This document shows, piece by piece, positions 33,634 through 42,107 of a stretch of 64,000 nt of DNA. Numbering within the stretch: position 1 is the first letter of the stretch; the number at the start of each line of letters is the position of its first letter. A program made the position numbers and the translations under genes. The notes beneath the pieces are model-generated. The model was not told where the DNA came from. It was given only the letters and a program-made list of their open reading frames with translations, and searched no databases. The DNA is taken from the NCBI RefSeq assembly GCF_026410545.1, contig NZ_JAPMIT010000002.1, positions 186,001 through 250,000 on the forward strand. Reading direction: 5' to 3'. This DNA comes from Microbacterium sp. STN6 (lineage in GTDB: Bacteria > Actinomycetota > Actinomycetes > Actinomycetales > Microbacteriaceae).

Positions 33634-34938
33634 GTGAGCGAAACCGAGACTTCAGCAGCACAGGAGTCGGCGACCCTGAGCTTCCCCGGAGGAGAAGCGA
33701 CGTTCCCGATCCTGCCGAGCGTCGAGGGTGCCTCGAGCATCGACTTCTCGACACTGACGAAGCAGACGGGGCTCACCTCGCTCGACTACGGCTTCGTGAA
33801 CACGGCGGCCACTGCATCCGCTATTACGTATATCGACGGCGACGCGGGCATTCTGCGCTACCGCGGCTACCCGATCGAGCAGCTCGCCGAGAACTCGTCG
33901 TTCCTCGAGGTCGCGTGGCTGCTCATTCACGGCGAGCTGCCGAGCGCCGACGAGCTGGCGGATTTCGACGAGCGCATTCGCCGGCACACGCTGCTGCACG
34001 AGGATCTGCGCAGCTTCTTCAATGCCCTGCCGCACGACGCCCACCCCATGTCGGTGCTCTCGAGCGCCGTCTCAGCGCTCTCGACCTTCTACCAGGATTC
34101 GCTGAGCGTGAGCGACCCAGAGCAGGTCGAGCTGTCGACCATCCGCCTGCTGGCGAAGATGCCGGTGATCGCGGCGTACGCGCACAAGAAGAGTCTGGGC
34201 CAGGCGTTCCTGTACCCCGACAACTCGCTGAGCTTCGTCGACAACTTCCTGCGCCTCAACTTCGGCACGAACGCCGAGCCGTACGAGGTGAACCCGGCGG
34301 TCTCGAGGGCGCTCGAGCGCCTGCTCATTCTGCACGAGGATCACGAGCAGAACGCCTCCACCTCGACGGTTCGCCTCGTGGGGTCGACTCAGGCAAACCT
34401 CTTCGCCTCGATTTCGGCGGGCGTCAACGCGCTCTACGGGCCGCTGCATGGCGGCGCGAACGAGGCGGTGCTCGGCATGCTGGGGCGCATCCGTGACTCT
34501 GGTGAGAGCGTGGCGACGTTCGTCGAGCGGGTGAAGAAGAAGGAAGAGGGCGTGAAGCTCATGGGCTTCGGTCACCGCGTCTACAAGAACTTCGACCCGC
34601 GCGCGCGTCTGGTCAAGGAGAGCGCGGATGAGGTGCTCGAGGCGCTCGGCGTCAAGGACGACCTGCTCGACATCGCCAAGGAGCTCGAGGCCGTCGCGCT
34701 GGCCGACGACTACTTCATCGAGCGCAAGCTGTACCCCAACGTCGACTTCTACACCGGCGTCATCTACAAGGCCATGGGGTTCCCGACGCGCATGTTCACC
34801 GTGCTGTTCGCGATCGGGCGGCTGCCCGGCTGGATCGCGCACTGGCGAGAGATGAACTCGGATGCCTCGACCAAGATCGGTCGCCCGCAGCAGCTCTACA
34901 TCGGCGAGACCGAGCGCGACTGGCCCGCCGGCCGCTAG
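33634..34938 (+). CDS. gltA: citrate synthase
   Basis: A 434-residue type II-like citrate synthase, first step of the TCA cycle. Motifs: YIDGDAGILRYRGYPIEQLA, LILHEDHEQNASTSTVR, GPLHGGANEAVL (catalytic His), MGFGHRVYKNFDPRA (His) and YPNVDFYTGVIY (catalytic Asp). The GTG at 33634 follows GGAGG at 4 nt. A TAGGCT -10 candidate lies near 33505, leaving an untranslated leader of about 120 nt rich in GGCCG pairs, with no recognisable riboswitch. Two 18-nt direct repeats (CGCTGC..GACGAAACC) precede the promoter at about 33415-33450. Confidence 0.96.
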   Translation: MSETETSAAQESATLSFPGGEATFPILPSVEGASSIDFSTLTKQTGLTSLDYGFVNTAATASAITYIDGDAGILRYRGYPIEQLAENSSFLEVAWLLIHGELPSADELADFDERIRRHTLLHEDLRSFFNALPHDAHPMSVLSSAVSALSTFYQDSLSVSDPEQVELSTIRLLAKMPVIAAYAHKKSLGQAFLYPDNSLSFVDNFLRLNFGTNAEPYEVNPAVSRALERLLILHEDHEQNASTSTVRLVGSTQANLFASISAGVNALYGPLHGGANEAVLGMLGRIRDSGESVATFVERVKKKEEGVKLMGFGHRVYKNFDPRARLVKESADEVLEALGVKDDLLDIAKELEAVALADDYFIERKLYPNVDFYTGVIYKAMGFPTRMFTVLFAIGRLPGWIAHWREMNSDASTKIGRPQQLYIGETERDWPAGR

Positions 34939-35044
34939 AGTTCCCTGTTCGGGTGCCCCGAGAACGGGGACATGTGCGCCAGCTGTGAAGAGAGCAGAGT
35001 TGTCTCAACAGCAACAGCGCTGGTGAACCCGGGGGGAGGCGGCC

Positions 35045-35614
35045 ATGGACTTCGAAAGTATGGTCCAGGCGTTTCGCCATGAGACACCCGTCACGCCGCA
35101 GGCCGACCCGAAGCCGCGGTTCACGAGCGCACACGGGAACAGCGCGGTCGGGGCCGCTCTCTCCCTACTCGGTGACGACTGGGTCGCATTCAGGGGGATG
35201 CAATTCGGCCCGGCCTCGTCACGACTCGATCATCTCGCCCTTGGTCCAGGGGGTGTCTTCGCGATCATGTCGCGCAGGCACCCCGGGCGAGCGATCTGGG
35301 TGGAGCGATCCACCTTCGTCGTCGGCGGCCAGCGCATGCCGTATGTGCGCACGGCCGAGCACGACGCCGCCCGCGTGCAGAAGCTGCTGGCGGATGCGCT
35401 TCCGCCTGCCGTCCGCGTGACGCCGCTCATCGTCGTGGTCGACCCCGGCACGGTCTGCGTGCGTGAACAGCCGGCGGAGGCCGTCGTGCTCGATGCGCGC
35501 GGACTCGCGCGCTGGCTGCGGCGCCGGCCCCAGGTGCTCGGTGCGGAAGACGTCGCGCGTGCGGCCGCTCTCGCGGGGCGCTCGGCTGTCAGGCAGCGCG
35601 CATCCGCTGCCTGA
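35045..35614 (+). CDS. NERD-like domain protein, 189 aa, catalytic residues doubtful
   Basis: A cytoplasmic protein whose residues 33-130 follow the NERD (nuclease-related) pattern: SAVGAALSLLGDDWVAFRGM, SRLDHLALGPGGVFAIM, and TPLIVVVDPG. In active NERD domains the glycine strand is followed by an acidic-x-Lys motif; here it reads MSRRHPGR, so a nuclease role is uncertain. ATG with GGGGGGAGG upstream. It converges on the penicillin acylase gene with 2 nt between stops. Confidence 0.65.
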   Translation: MDFESMVQAFRHETPVTPQADPKPRFTSAHGNSAVGAALSLLGDDWVAFRGMQFGPASSRLDHLALGPGGVFAIMSRRHPGRAIWVERSTFVVGGQRMPYVRTAEHDAARVQKLLADALPPAVRVTPLIVVVDPGTVCVREQPAEAVVLDARGLARWLRRRPQVLGAEDVARAAALAGRSAVRQRASAA

Positions 35615-35616
35615 CC

Positions 35617-38235
35617 TCAGCGCGGGGGCGGGTTCAGCGTCAGCGTGTTCTTCGCTGCGGCGATGACCGCCTTCGGGCTGAACGGCCACGGCCGCGTCTT
35701 GTGGTGCTGCCACAGCGGCGTCTGGTCGATGTAGTTCGGGTGGAACGCGTGCCCCGATTCGCCGGTCAAGTTGATCCACGTCGAGCGGTCGAAGTCGGCG
35801 AGGTCGATGACCTGCCGCATCGACGGCACGATCGTGACCTCATAGCCGAGTGACGCGTTCCAGCCGGTCGCGTCGACCACGGCAGAGCCGCCGCTCAACT
35901 CGAACGGCCCGCGGTTGAACAGCGCCTCGATGGGCCCGATTCCGCTCGTGCCGAAGCTGGCGTTGGTGAGCGTCAGCGTGTGGATCTCACCCCATGACCA
36001 GCCGTTCGGGTCGCCGCCCATGAGTGACGACGCCTCCTTCCAGGCATCCTTCGCGGCGTATGCCAGCATCTGGTCACGGCCCGAGATGCCCAGGTTCTCG
36101 TCTGACCACCAGCCGGATTCGGGCTGTGTGCTCAAGCGGTGCACCACGTTGAACCACCGGTCCCCGCCCGTCGGCTGCGCGTCGTCTGGCAGCTTGCGCC
36201 CGAAGGCGAGGTGCAGCAGGTTCTTGAAGAAGACGTTGAAATAAGCGGATGCCGCGCTGTCGGCATCGTCGTCGCGATTCCACGTTCGCAGCAGCTCTGC
36301 GCCGCGCTTCGCGTCGCCGGTGAGCGTCAGGCGCGTCAGCAGCGGGACCAAGGTGTCTGCGTTCTGGTTGTGGTTGTCGTCCTGAATGCGCGCCATGTCG
36401 TTCACGGTCAGTTTGTGACCGGCGGCGATGGCCTTCGACAGCCGCCAGGTGATCTCGTTGGCGCGGTAGCCCGCATCCCAGTCTCGCGTGATCGCCACCG
36501 GGAACGAGGGCCCAACCGCCGCGTTGTTCGCCGTCGCGATGAAGCCCTTGGTTGGGTTCAGCACCGATGGCAGCTGCTCGAACGGCACGTACCCGCTCCA
36601 GGCGTAGGCGCTCGACCAGCCGGGCGCGGGCGTCGTGCCGTCGCTGCCCGTGCGCACCGGAACCATGCCGGGCATCTGGTACCCGATGTTGCCCTTCACG
36701 TCGGCGTAGATGAGGTTTTGCGACGGCACGTCGAACAGCCGCGCGGCCTCGCGGAACTGCTCCCAGTCGTGGGCGGCGTTCAGCGCGAAGACGGCGACGG
36801 CGGTCGTGCCGGGCGTTAGCGCCGTCCACTGCAGCGAGAGCTGGTACCCGTTCTCGGGTGCGTCCGGCTCACTCGACGCGTCGTCTGCGATGGCCGTGAA
36901 GCTCGGCATGCCGCCCGTGACAATGGGCCCGTGCGCCGTCGAGCGCACCGTGAGGTGAACGTTCTTCCCGCCGGCGACCTTGATGGTCTCCTTGCGGGTG
37001 GTGAGCGGCACCTGCTTGCCGTCGTAGAGGTAGGTGTCGCCGGTGACCTTCTCGAGGTAGAGGTCGGTGACGTCGGGGCCCGCGTTGGTGAACCCCCACG
37101 CGATGTGGTCGTTGTGGCCGATGATGATGCCCGGCATGCCGGAGAAGCCGAAGCCTGCGACGTCGAACGGGCACGATGCTCCGACGCTGCGGCAGTGCAG
37201 CCCCATCTGGTACCAGACCGACGGCTCGGCGGGCCCCAGGTGCGGGTCGTTCGAGAGAATGGGCTTGCCCGTCGCGGTGTGTGCGCCAGAGACGACCCAC
37301 GAGTTGGAGCCGATGTCGGGCCCGTTCGGCCCCAGCAGCTGGGGTACAGAGGCGAGGGTGCCCTTCAACTCGGCGAGGTCGGCATGCAGAGCGGATGCTG
37401 CCGCAACGCCGCCGTCGTCCATTGCCCCCGGCGCGCCCGCGCTCTCGCCCGCCGTCTTCTTGGTGCCGGGCTTCGGCTGGCCCGGGGCGGTCGTCGTGGT
37501 GCTCGCGCCGCCCCCGAGATCTGTGATGGTCGGGTGGGCGTCGTACGGGTACTCCGGATACAGCTCGGCGAGCTCGGTGCTGGTGAGGGTGGGGGCCACG
37601 AGCGCGCGGCCGACCTCGTCGGTGAGGTTGGAACGCAGATCCCACGCCATGGCCTTCAGCCACGAAACGGAGTCGACGGGGGTCCAGCGTGCCGGCTTGT
37701 AACCCGGGTTCTGCAGCCCGAGAACCGCGTACTCGAGCGAGATGTCGGCGCCCTCGTGCCGCTTCAGGTAGGCGTTCACCCCGTCGGCGTAGTCCTGGTA
37801 GTACCCGAGGGACTTCTGGTCCATCGCCTTGACCTCCTGCTGGGCCACCTCGCGCCAGCCGAGAGTGCGAATGAACGAGTCGGTGCCCACCTGGCTCTCG
37901 CCGAAGAGTTCAGACAGCGTGCCGCCGGTCACGTGCCGGCGGAAGTCCATCTCCCAGAAGCGATCCTGCGCGTGCACGTAGCCCTGGGCGAGGAACAGGT
38001 CGTGCGGGTCGTCTGCGATGACCTGCGGTATGCCGGCGTCATCGCGATAAACCGTGACCGAGTTGTGCAGGCCGGGCACGTCGAGCGAGCCGCTTACCTG
38101 GGGGAAGGATCGCGTGACCATCCACCAGGCGAGGGCGCCGGCGACGATCGCCACGGTGACGAGCACGGCGAGCGTGACGGTCGCGGCTTTCAGGAACCGG
38201 TGTCTGCGCCCGATGCGCGGTGTGTCGACGCCCAC
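35617..38235 (-). CDS. penicillin acylase family N-terminal-nucleophile hydrolase
   Basis: An 872-residue, membrane-anchored precursor: one N-terminal helix (AATVTLAVLVTVAIVAGALAWWM) then an alpha-chain region (YVHAQDRFWEMDFRRHVTGG), a spacer, and the nucleophile Ser at the beta-chain start in GSNSWVVSGAHTATGKPILS (about residue 314). Further on are NDPHLG, WGFTNAGPDVTDLYLE and TANNAA, as in the family. It autocleaves to cut amide bonds of acyl compounds such as beta-lactams or quorum-sensing lactones; the substrate is unknown. GTG start with GAGGGAG upstream; a TACGAT -10 lies at 38277-38272. Confidence 0.9.
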   Translation of the reverse strand: MGVDTPRIGRRHRFLKAATVTLAVLVTVAIVAGALAWWMVTRSFPQVSGSLDVPGLHNSVTVYRDDAGIPQVIADDPHDLFLAQGYVHAQDRFWEMDFRRHVTGGTLSELFGESQVGTDSFIRTLGWREVAQQEVKAMDQKSLGYYQDYADGVNAYLKRHEGADISLEYAVLGLQNPGYKPARWTPVDSVSWLKAMAWDLRSNLTDEVGRALVAPTLTSTELAELYPEYPYDAHPTITDLGGGASTTTTAPGQPKPGTKKTAGESAGAPGAMDDGGVAAASALHADLAELKGTLASVPQLLGPNGPDIGSNSWVVSGAHTATGKPILSNDPHLGPAEPSVWYQMGLHCRSVGASCPFDVAGFGFSGMPGIIIGHNDHIAWGFTNAGPDVTDLYLEKVTGDTYLYDGKQVPLTTRKETIKVAGGKNVHLTVRSTAHGPIVTGGMPSFTAIADDASSEPDAPENGYQLSLQWTALTPGTTAVAVFALNAAHDWEQFREAARLFDVPSQNLIYADVKGNIGYQMPGMVPVRTGSDGTTPAPGWSSAYAWSGYVPFEQLPSVLNPTKGFIATANNAAVGPSFPVAITRDWDAGYRANEITWRLSKAIAAGHKLTVNDMARIQDDNHNQNADTLVPLLTRLTLTGDAKRGAELLRTWNRDDDADSAASAYFNVFFKNLLHLAFGRKLPDDAQPTGGDRWFNVVHRLSTQPESGWWSDENLGISGRDQMLAYAAKDAWKEASSLMGGDPNGWSWGEIHTLTLTNASFGTSGIGPIEALFNRGPFELSGGSAVVDATGWNASLGYEVTIVPSMRQVIDLADFDRSTWINLTGESGHAFHPNYIDQTPLWQHHKTRPWPFSPKAVIAAAKNTLTLNPPPR

Positions 38236-38303
38236 GGCACTCCCTCGTGTCAGACCTTGTCGTCACTTCTCATCGTATCGAGCGGCGGAGCTGATTCGAG
38301 AGC

Positions 38304-38375
38304 CTCGCCCGACGAGAGCGACGCGGCGGATCAGAGCGGCTCGCCCGATGAGGGCGACGCGGCGGATCAGAGCGA
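38304..38375. repeat. two tandem 36-bp units at the tetR 3' end
   Basis: Two units, CTCGCCCGACGAGAGCGACG... and CTCGCCCGATGAGGGCGACG..., each 36 nt, differ at about three positions. The second unit contains the last codons and stop of the tetR gene, so its 3' end is duplicated downstream of itself. Confidence 0.85.
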
Positions 38376-38948
38376 CGTGGCCGAGGGCGCGATCAGGTTC
38401 TGCAGTTCGCCGAGTACGGCGGAGGTGATCTCAGTGAGGGGCCGATTCTCGCCGGGCCGAAGCCACTGTGCGAACGCGAGCGTGAACACCGTGGTCGTCG
38501 ACTCCGCCGCGAGGGTTGCCGCGGGTTCGTCCATGCCGCGCGAACGCAGGGCCTCGGCGAGCACGGTGCCGAGACCGGCGAGCTTGTGCGATTCCCTCTC
38601 CCGCAGGGCCGGGTTCTGCTCGATCACGGCCTGGCGAACGCGCGAGGCGGCTCGGCGATCGTCTGGAAAGAACTGCGAGACGGCCCTCAGCACGCGCGCA
38701 ATGACGTCCGGCGTCGCAGCGTCGCGCGGTGCCCCTTCCACGGCGTCAAGGAAAACCTGAACGAACAGCTCCTGACCGTAGAACAGCACCTCGCGCTTGT
38801 CGGCGAAATGCCGAAAGAACGTGCGCTCGCTGAGCCCGACGGACTGCGCGATCTCTGCCGCCGTCGTCTGCTCGAATCCGCGCGTCGAGAACAGCTCGAG
38901 CGCTGCCGCCTGCAGCCGCTCTTTCGCGGCCGGTTCCCACCGCACCAT
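38367..38948 (-). CDS. TetR-family transcriptional regulator
   Basis: A 193-residue repressor. The N-terminal helix-turn-helix region is clear: AALELFSTRGFEQTTAAEIAQSVGLSERTFFRHFADKREVL. The C-terminal ligand domain is variable. It is divergent from the epimerase gene at 39077, with two palindromes between them that fit its binding site. TAGACT lies 6 nt before the ATG, so it is probably leaderless, and one palindrome is next to that -10, suggesting autorepression. The ligand is unknown. Its stop lies in a tandem 36-bp repeat. Confidence 0.9.
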   Translation of the reverse strand: MVRWEPAAKERLQAAALELFSTRGFEQTTAAEIAQSVGLSERTFFRHFADKREVLFYGQELFVQVFLDAVEGAPRDAATPDVIARVLRAVSQFFPDDRRAASRVRQAVIEQNPALRERESHKLAGLGTVLAEALRSRGMDEPAATLAAESTTTVFTLAFAQWLRPGENRPLTEITSAVLGELQNLIAPSATSL

Positions 38949-38966
38949 TTCGCCAGTCTAGATGAA

Positions 38967-39018
38967 GACAGTCACTGTCATCTGGTGTATCGTGATGTCT
39001 GTCACTGACAACAGTGAC
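38967..39018. promoter_or_regulatory. two inverted repeats between tetR and the epimerase gene
   Basis: GACAGTCACTGTC (38967-38979) has 6-bp arms and one central base. GTCACTG-ACAA-CAGTGAC (39001-39018) has 7-bp arms and a 4-nt spacer. Both share the CAGT/ACTG core and sit between the divergent genes, as expected for TetR-type operators. Confidence 0.65.
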
Positions 39019-39076
39019 TGACATCAGATTGTCCATACCGCTCGCGTCGACGAGCGGAGATCGGGAGAGATTCGAC

Positions 39077-39988
39077 ATGCATGTTTTCGTCACGGGAGCC
39101 TCGGGATGGATCGGCTCCGCGAGCGTCGATGAGTTGCTCGCCGCCGGCCATGAGGTCACCGGCCTCGCCCGATCCGATGCGTCGGCGGCGGCGCTTGAGG
39201 CGAAGGGAGCTCACGTTCTCCGCGGCGACCTGGACGACCTTCAGAGCATCCGGGCCGGTGCGGAAGCCGCCGAGGCGGTTGTCCACCTCGCCAACAAGCA
39301 CGACTTCTCGAATCCGGCGGCGTCGAACGCGGCAGAACGAGCGGCGGTGCAGACCATCGGCGAGGTGCTGGCGGGCAGCGATCGCCGCTTCGTGCTCGCG
39401 TCGGGTGTCGCCGGGCTCGCCGAGGGAAGGCCGGCGACCGAGGATGACGCGTCGCGCGCGGTCGGTGCCCAGTCACCGCGAGGGGGGAGCGAGAATCTCG
39501 CGTTCGACTTCGTGGAGCGCGGCGTGCACAGCATCAGCGCCCGATTCGCGCCGACCGTGCACGGTGAAGGCGACCACGGCTTCGTCGCGGTTCTCGCCGC
39601 GGTCGCCCGGGAGAAGGGCGTCTCCGGTTACCCGGCCGATGGCGCGAACCGCTGGGCTGCCGTGCATCGCCGTGACGCCGCGCGCGTGGTGGCGCTGGGT
39701 CTCGAGAAGGCACCGGCCGGCGCGCGGCTGCACGCCGTCGCGGAAGACGGCATCCCGACCCGCGTGATCGCGGAGGCCATCGGCCGCGCGTTCAACCTGC
39801 CCGTCGCCTCGATCGCCCCTGACGATGTCGCGGCGCACTTCGGATGGCTCGGCACGGTGTTCGCCATGGACGTCGCCGCGACGAGCACAGCGACGCGCGA
39901 GCTCCTCGGCTGGGAGCCGCAGGGCCCCACCCTCGTCGAGGACCTCGAGGCGGGCGCGTACGCGCACCCTGCGCGAGTGCGAGGCTGA
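39077..39988 (+). CDS. NAD(P)-dependent epimerase/dehydratase family protein (SDR)
   Basis: A 303-residue extended short-chain dehydrogenase: Rossmann motif VFVTGASGWIGSASVDELL at the N-terminus, then GLARSDASAAALEAKGAHVL and LRGDLDDLQSIRAGAEAAEAVVHLA. The catalytic Tyr-x3-Lys is not evident, so it may bind a nucleotide without classical epimerase chemistry. The ATG at 39077 follows GGGAGAGA and gives the shortest complete Rossmann start. Probably controlled by the divergent TetR protein. Confidence 0.85.
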   Translation: MHVFVTGASGWIGSASVDELLAAGHEVTGLARSDASAAALEAKGAHVLRGDLDDLQSIRAGAEAAEAVVHLANKHDFSNPAASNAAERAAVQTIGEVLAGSDRRFVLASGVAGLAEGRPATEDDASRAVGAQSPRGGSENLAFDFVERGVHSISARFAPTVHGEGDHGFVAVLAAVAREKGVSGYPADGANRWAAVHRRDAARVVALGLEKAPAGARLHAVAEDGIPTRVIAEAIGRAFNLPVASIAPDDVAAHFGWLGTVFAMDVAATSTATRELLGWEPQGPTLVEDLEAGAYAHPARVRG

Positions 39989-40002
39989 CGGGGTCGCTCT
40001 GC

Positions 40003-40037
40003 CGCCCGGCTCAGGCGTGCAGCGCCGCGTTCAGCCG
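40003..40037. repeat. 35-bp direct repeat, duplicate of the dapD 3' end
   Basis: This segment matches 41102-41136 at 34 of 35 positions, including the last codons of dapD (RLNAALHA and stop, on the minus strand). The two copies flank the DUF2231-Rieske gene. This copy is not part of any intact gene. Confidence 0.9.
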
Positions 40038-40060
40038 CCGCTCCCTCAACCCGCCATCAT

Positions 40061-40134
40061 GCTCGCGGGACCCGTTGCAGGCTCGTGGGACCCATTGTGT
40101 CGGGTCCCACGAGTCGCTTTCGGGTCCCACGAGG
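40061..40134. repeat. nested GGGACCC/GGGTCCC palindrome cluster
   Basis: CTCGTGGGACCC (40082-40093) pairs perfectly over 12 bp with GGGTCCCACGAG (40102-40113). A second, outer pair of half-sites is at 40061-40074 (GCTCGCGGGACCC) and 40120-40134 (CGGGTCCCACGAGG). The cluster sits between the epimerase and Rieske genes and could terminate transcription or bind a protein. Related sequence at 3265-3282. Confidence 0.8.
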
Positions 40135-40184
40135 CCATGGTCAGCGCGTGCCGACCGTGACTACGCTCGAAAACGGGAGGGGAC

Positions 40185-41057
40185 ATGAAAAGACTGCCGC
40201 TGCTGAAGATGATCGACCGCGTGGAGAACGCGCGAGCGCTCGATCCGCTGGCACAGGGAATCCGCGCCGCTATCGACAAGTTGGTGCGGCCACAGGCGCT
40301 GCGCGACGTGCTGAACGGCGTGCCCATAGGGCACCCGTTGCATCCGCTTCTCGTTCAGGTGCCCATCGGCGCGTGGACCTCGGCCGCCGCCCTCGACGCG
40401 GTGGGAGGCAACAGGCGGGCAGCACGTCTGCTCGTGGCCCTCGGCATCGCCGGGGCGCTGCCGTCGGCGCTCGCCGGTTACACCGACTTCTCAAGGCTGC
40501 ATCAGCAGCAGATGCGGGTCGGCGTCGTGCATTCGAGCGCTAACGTGGTGGCGACCATCCTCTACACGGCGTCGCTGGTGCAGCGCCGCCGCGGGCGTGA
40601 GGGCAGCGGCAGGCTGCTCGGATTCGCCGGGTACACCGCGGTGATGGTCGGCGGTTACCTCGGAGGGCACCTGTCGTATCGACAGGCAGCCGGTGTCAAC
40701 CACACCGAGGATGTCCCGCACCGGGTTTCCCCTGACTGGCAGCCGCTGGCGGAGCTCGAGGAGCTTACCGAAGGGAAGCTCGAATCACGCATGCTCGGAG
40801 AAGTGCCGCTTGTCGTGCTCCGGCGCGGAGAGAAGGTGAGCGTGCTCGCAGACGTCTGCAGCCACCTCTCCGGGCCGCTGCACGAGGGAACACTGACCGA
40901 CGGTGCCTCTGCGTGCGTCGTCTGCCCATGGCATGGCAGCACATTCTCGCTTGAGACCGGCGAGGTCGTGCACGGGCCCGCGACGGCGGCGCAACCACGC
41001 TTCGACGCCCGGGTCCGCGACGGGCGCGTGGAGGTCTGCCTGCCCGGTGCCGGCTGA
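40185..41057 (+). CDS. DUF2231 membrane domain fused to a Rieske 2Fe-2S domain
   Basis: A 290-residue protein. The N-terminal half is a DUF2231 domain with about four membrane helices (GHPLHPLLVQVPIGAWTSAA, LLVALGIAGALPSALAGY, VVHSSANVVATILYTASL). The C-terminal half, from about residue 190, is a Rieske domain with cluster ligands in CSHLSGPLHEG and CPWHGSTF. This suggests a membrane-bound redox protein; its partner is unknown. Good GGGAGGGG ribosome binding site. The gene is flanked by direct repeats of the dapD 3' end. Confidence 0.87.
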   Translation: MKRLPLLKMIDRVENARALDPLAQGIRAAIDKLVRPQALRDVLNGVPIGHPLHPLLVQVPIGAWTSAAALDAVGGNRRAARLLVALGIAGALPSALAGYTDFSRLHQQQMRVGVVHSSANVVATILYTASLVQRRRGREGSGRLLGFAGYTAVMVGGYLGGHLSYRQAAGVNHTEDVPHRVSPDWQPLAELEELTEGKLESRMLGEVPLVVLRRGEKVSVLADVCSHLSGPLHEGTLTDGASACVVCPWHGSTFSLETGEVVHGPATAAQPRFDARVRDGRVEVCLPGAG

Positions 41058-41109
41058 TCGGTGGCAGACCGGCTGATTGCTGAGAGGCGGCTGCAGTCGC
41101 CCGCCCGGC

Positions 41110-42090
41110 TCAGGCGTGCAGCGCGGCGTTCAGCCGGATGCCCTCACCCGAGCGGGCGAGCACCTCGACCGCACCCGTGAGCGAGTTGCGGCGGAACAGC
41201 AGGTTCGGCACGCCCGAGAGCTCCGCGGCCTTCATGGTCTGGGGCGCCCCCGAGGCCGTCGGCGCGCCGCCGACCACGACGACCTTCGTTCCGGCCGTCA
41301 CGTACAGCCCGGCCTCGACCACCGTGTCGTCGCCGATCGAGATGCCGATGCCCGAGTTCGCGCCGAGCAGAGCGCGCTCACCGATCGCGACGCGGGTCGT
41401 GCCGCCCCCCGAGAGCGTGCCCATGATCGAGGCGCCGCCGCCGATGTCGCTGCCGTCGCCCACGACGACACCCTGCGAGATGCGCCCCTCGACCATGGAG
41501 GAGCCGAGGGTTCCGGCGTTGTAGTTCACGAAACCCTCATGCATCACGGTCGTGCCCGGCGCGAGATGCGCGCCGAGCCGCACGCGGGACGCATCGGCGA
41601 TGCGCACGCGCTCCGGTGTCACGTAGTCAGTCAGCCGGGGGAACTTGTCGATGCCATAGGCCTGGATGCCGGCGCGTTGCAGCGCCGGTCGCCTCCGCGC
41701 GTATTCGCCGGGCAGCATCGGCCCCGCGTTGGTCCATGCCACGATCGGCATGTGACCGAAGATGCCATCGAGGTTGAGGGTGTTCGGCCGCACCGCGAGG
41801 TGCGAGAGCAGGTGCAGGCGCAGGTAGACGTCTGAGGTCGATGCGGGAGCGGCATCCAGCTCGACCTCGACGGTGACGATGTCGACGTGAACGGCGCGCC
41901 TGGCATCCTCACCCGTGAGCTCTTCGAGCTCCGACGGCGCGATCCACTTGTCGCGGCCGGCGGGGATGCGGCCGAGCTGCGGCTGCGGGTACCAGGTGTC
42001 GAGCACGGTGCCGTCGGCGGCGATCGTGGCGAGGCCGTAGCCCCAGGCGTGCGTGGGCGCGGGCGATTGCCGGGAAACGTCGGAGGCCAT
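41110..42090 (-). CDS. dapD: 2,3,4,5-tetrahydropyridine-2,6-dicarboxylate N-succinyltransferase
   Basis: A 326-residue left-handed beta-helix acyltransferase of the actinobacterial DapD type. N-terminus [20 protein letters not shown], then hexapeptide-repeat coils ([40 protein letters not shown]). It succinylates tetrahydrodipicolinate for the lysine/diaminopimelate pathway. Divergent from dapE with only 17 nt between start codons; TAATCT lies 6 nt before its ATG, so it is probably leaderless. Its last codons are duplicated at 40003-40037. Confidence 0.93.
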   Translation of the reverse strand: MASDVSRQSPAPTHAWGYGLATIAADGTVLDTWYPQPQLGRIPAGRDKWIAPSELEELTGEDARRAVHVDIVTVEVELDAAPASTSDVYLRLHLLSHLAVRPNTLNLDGIFGHMPIVAWTNAGPMLPGEYARRRPALQRAGIQAYGIDKFPRLTDYVTPERVRIADASRVRLGAHLAPGTTVMHEGFVNYNAGTLGSSMVEGRISQGVVVGDGSDIGGGASIMGTLSGGGTTRVAIGERALLGANSGIGISIGDDTVVEAGLYVTAGTKVVVVGGAPTASGAPQTMKAAELSGVPNLLFRRNSLTGAVEVLARSGEGIRLNAALHA

Positions 42091-42095
42091 GGCTC

Positions 42096-42102
42096 TAGAT
42101 TA
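42096..42102. promoter_or_regulatory. overlapping divergent -10 elements for dapD and dapE
   Basis: The 7-bp TAGATTA holds TAGATT (plus strand, 42096-42101) and TAATCT (minus strand, 42102-42097). Each is followed after exactly 6 nt by a start codon: ATG 42108 for dapE and ATG 42090 for dapD. Only one polymerase could use this site at a time. Confidence 0.65.
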
Positions 42103-42107
42103 GTGGA

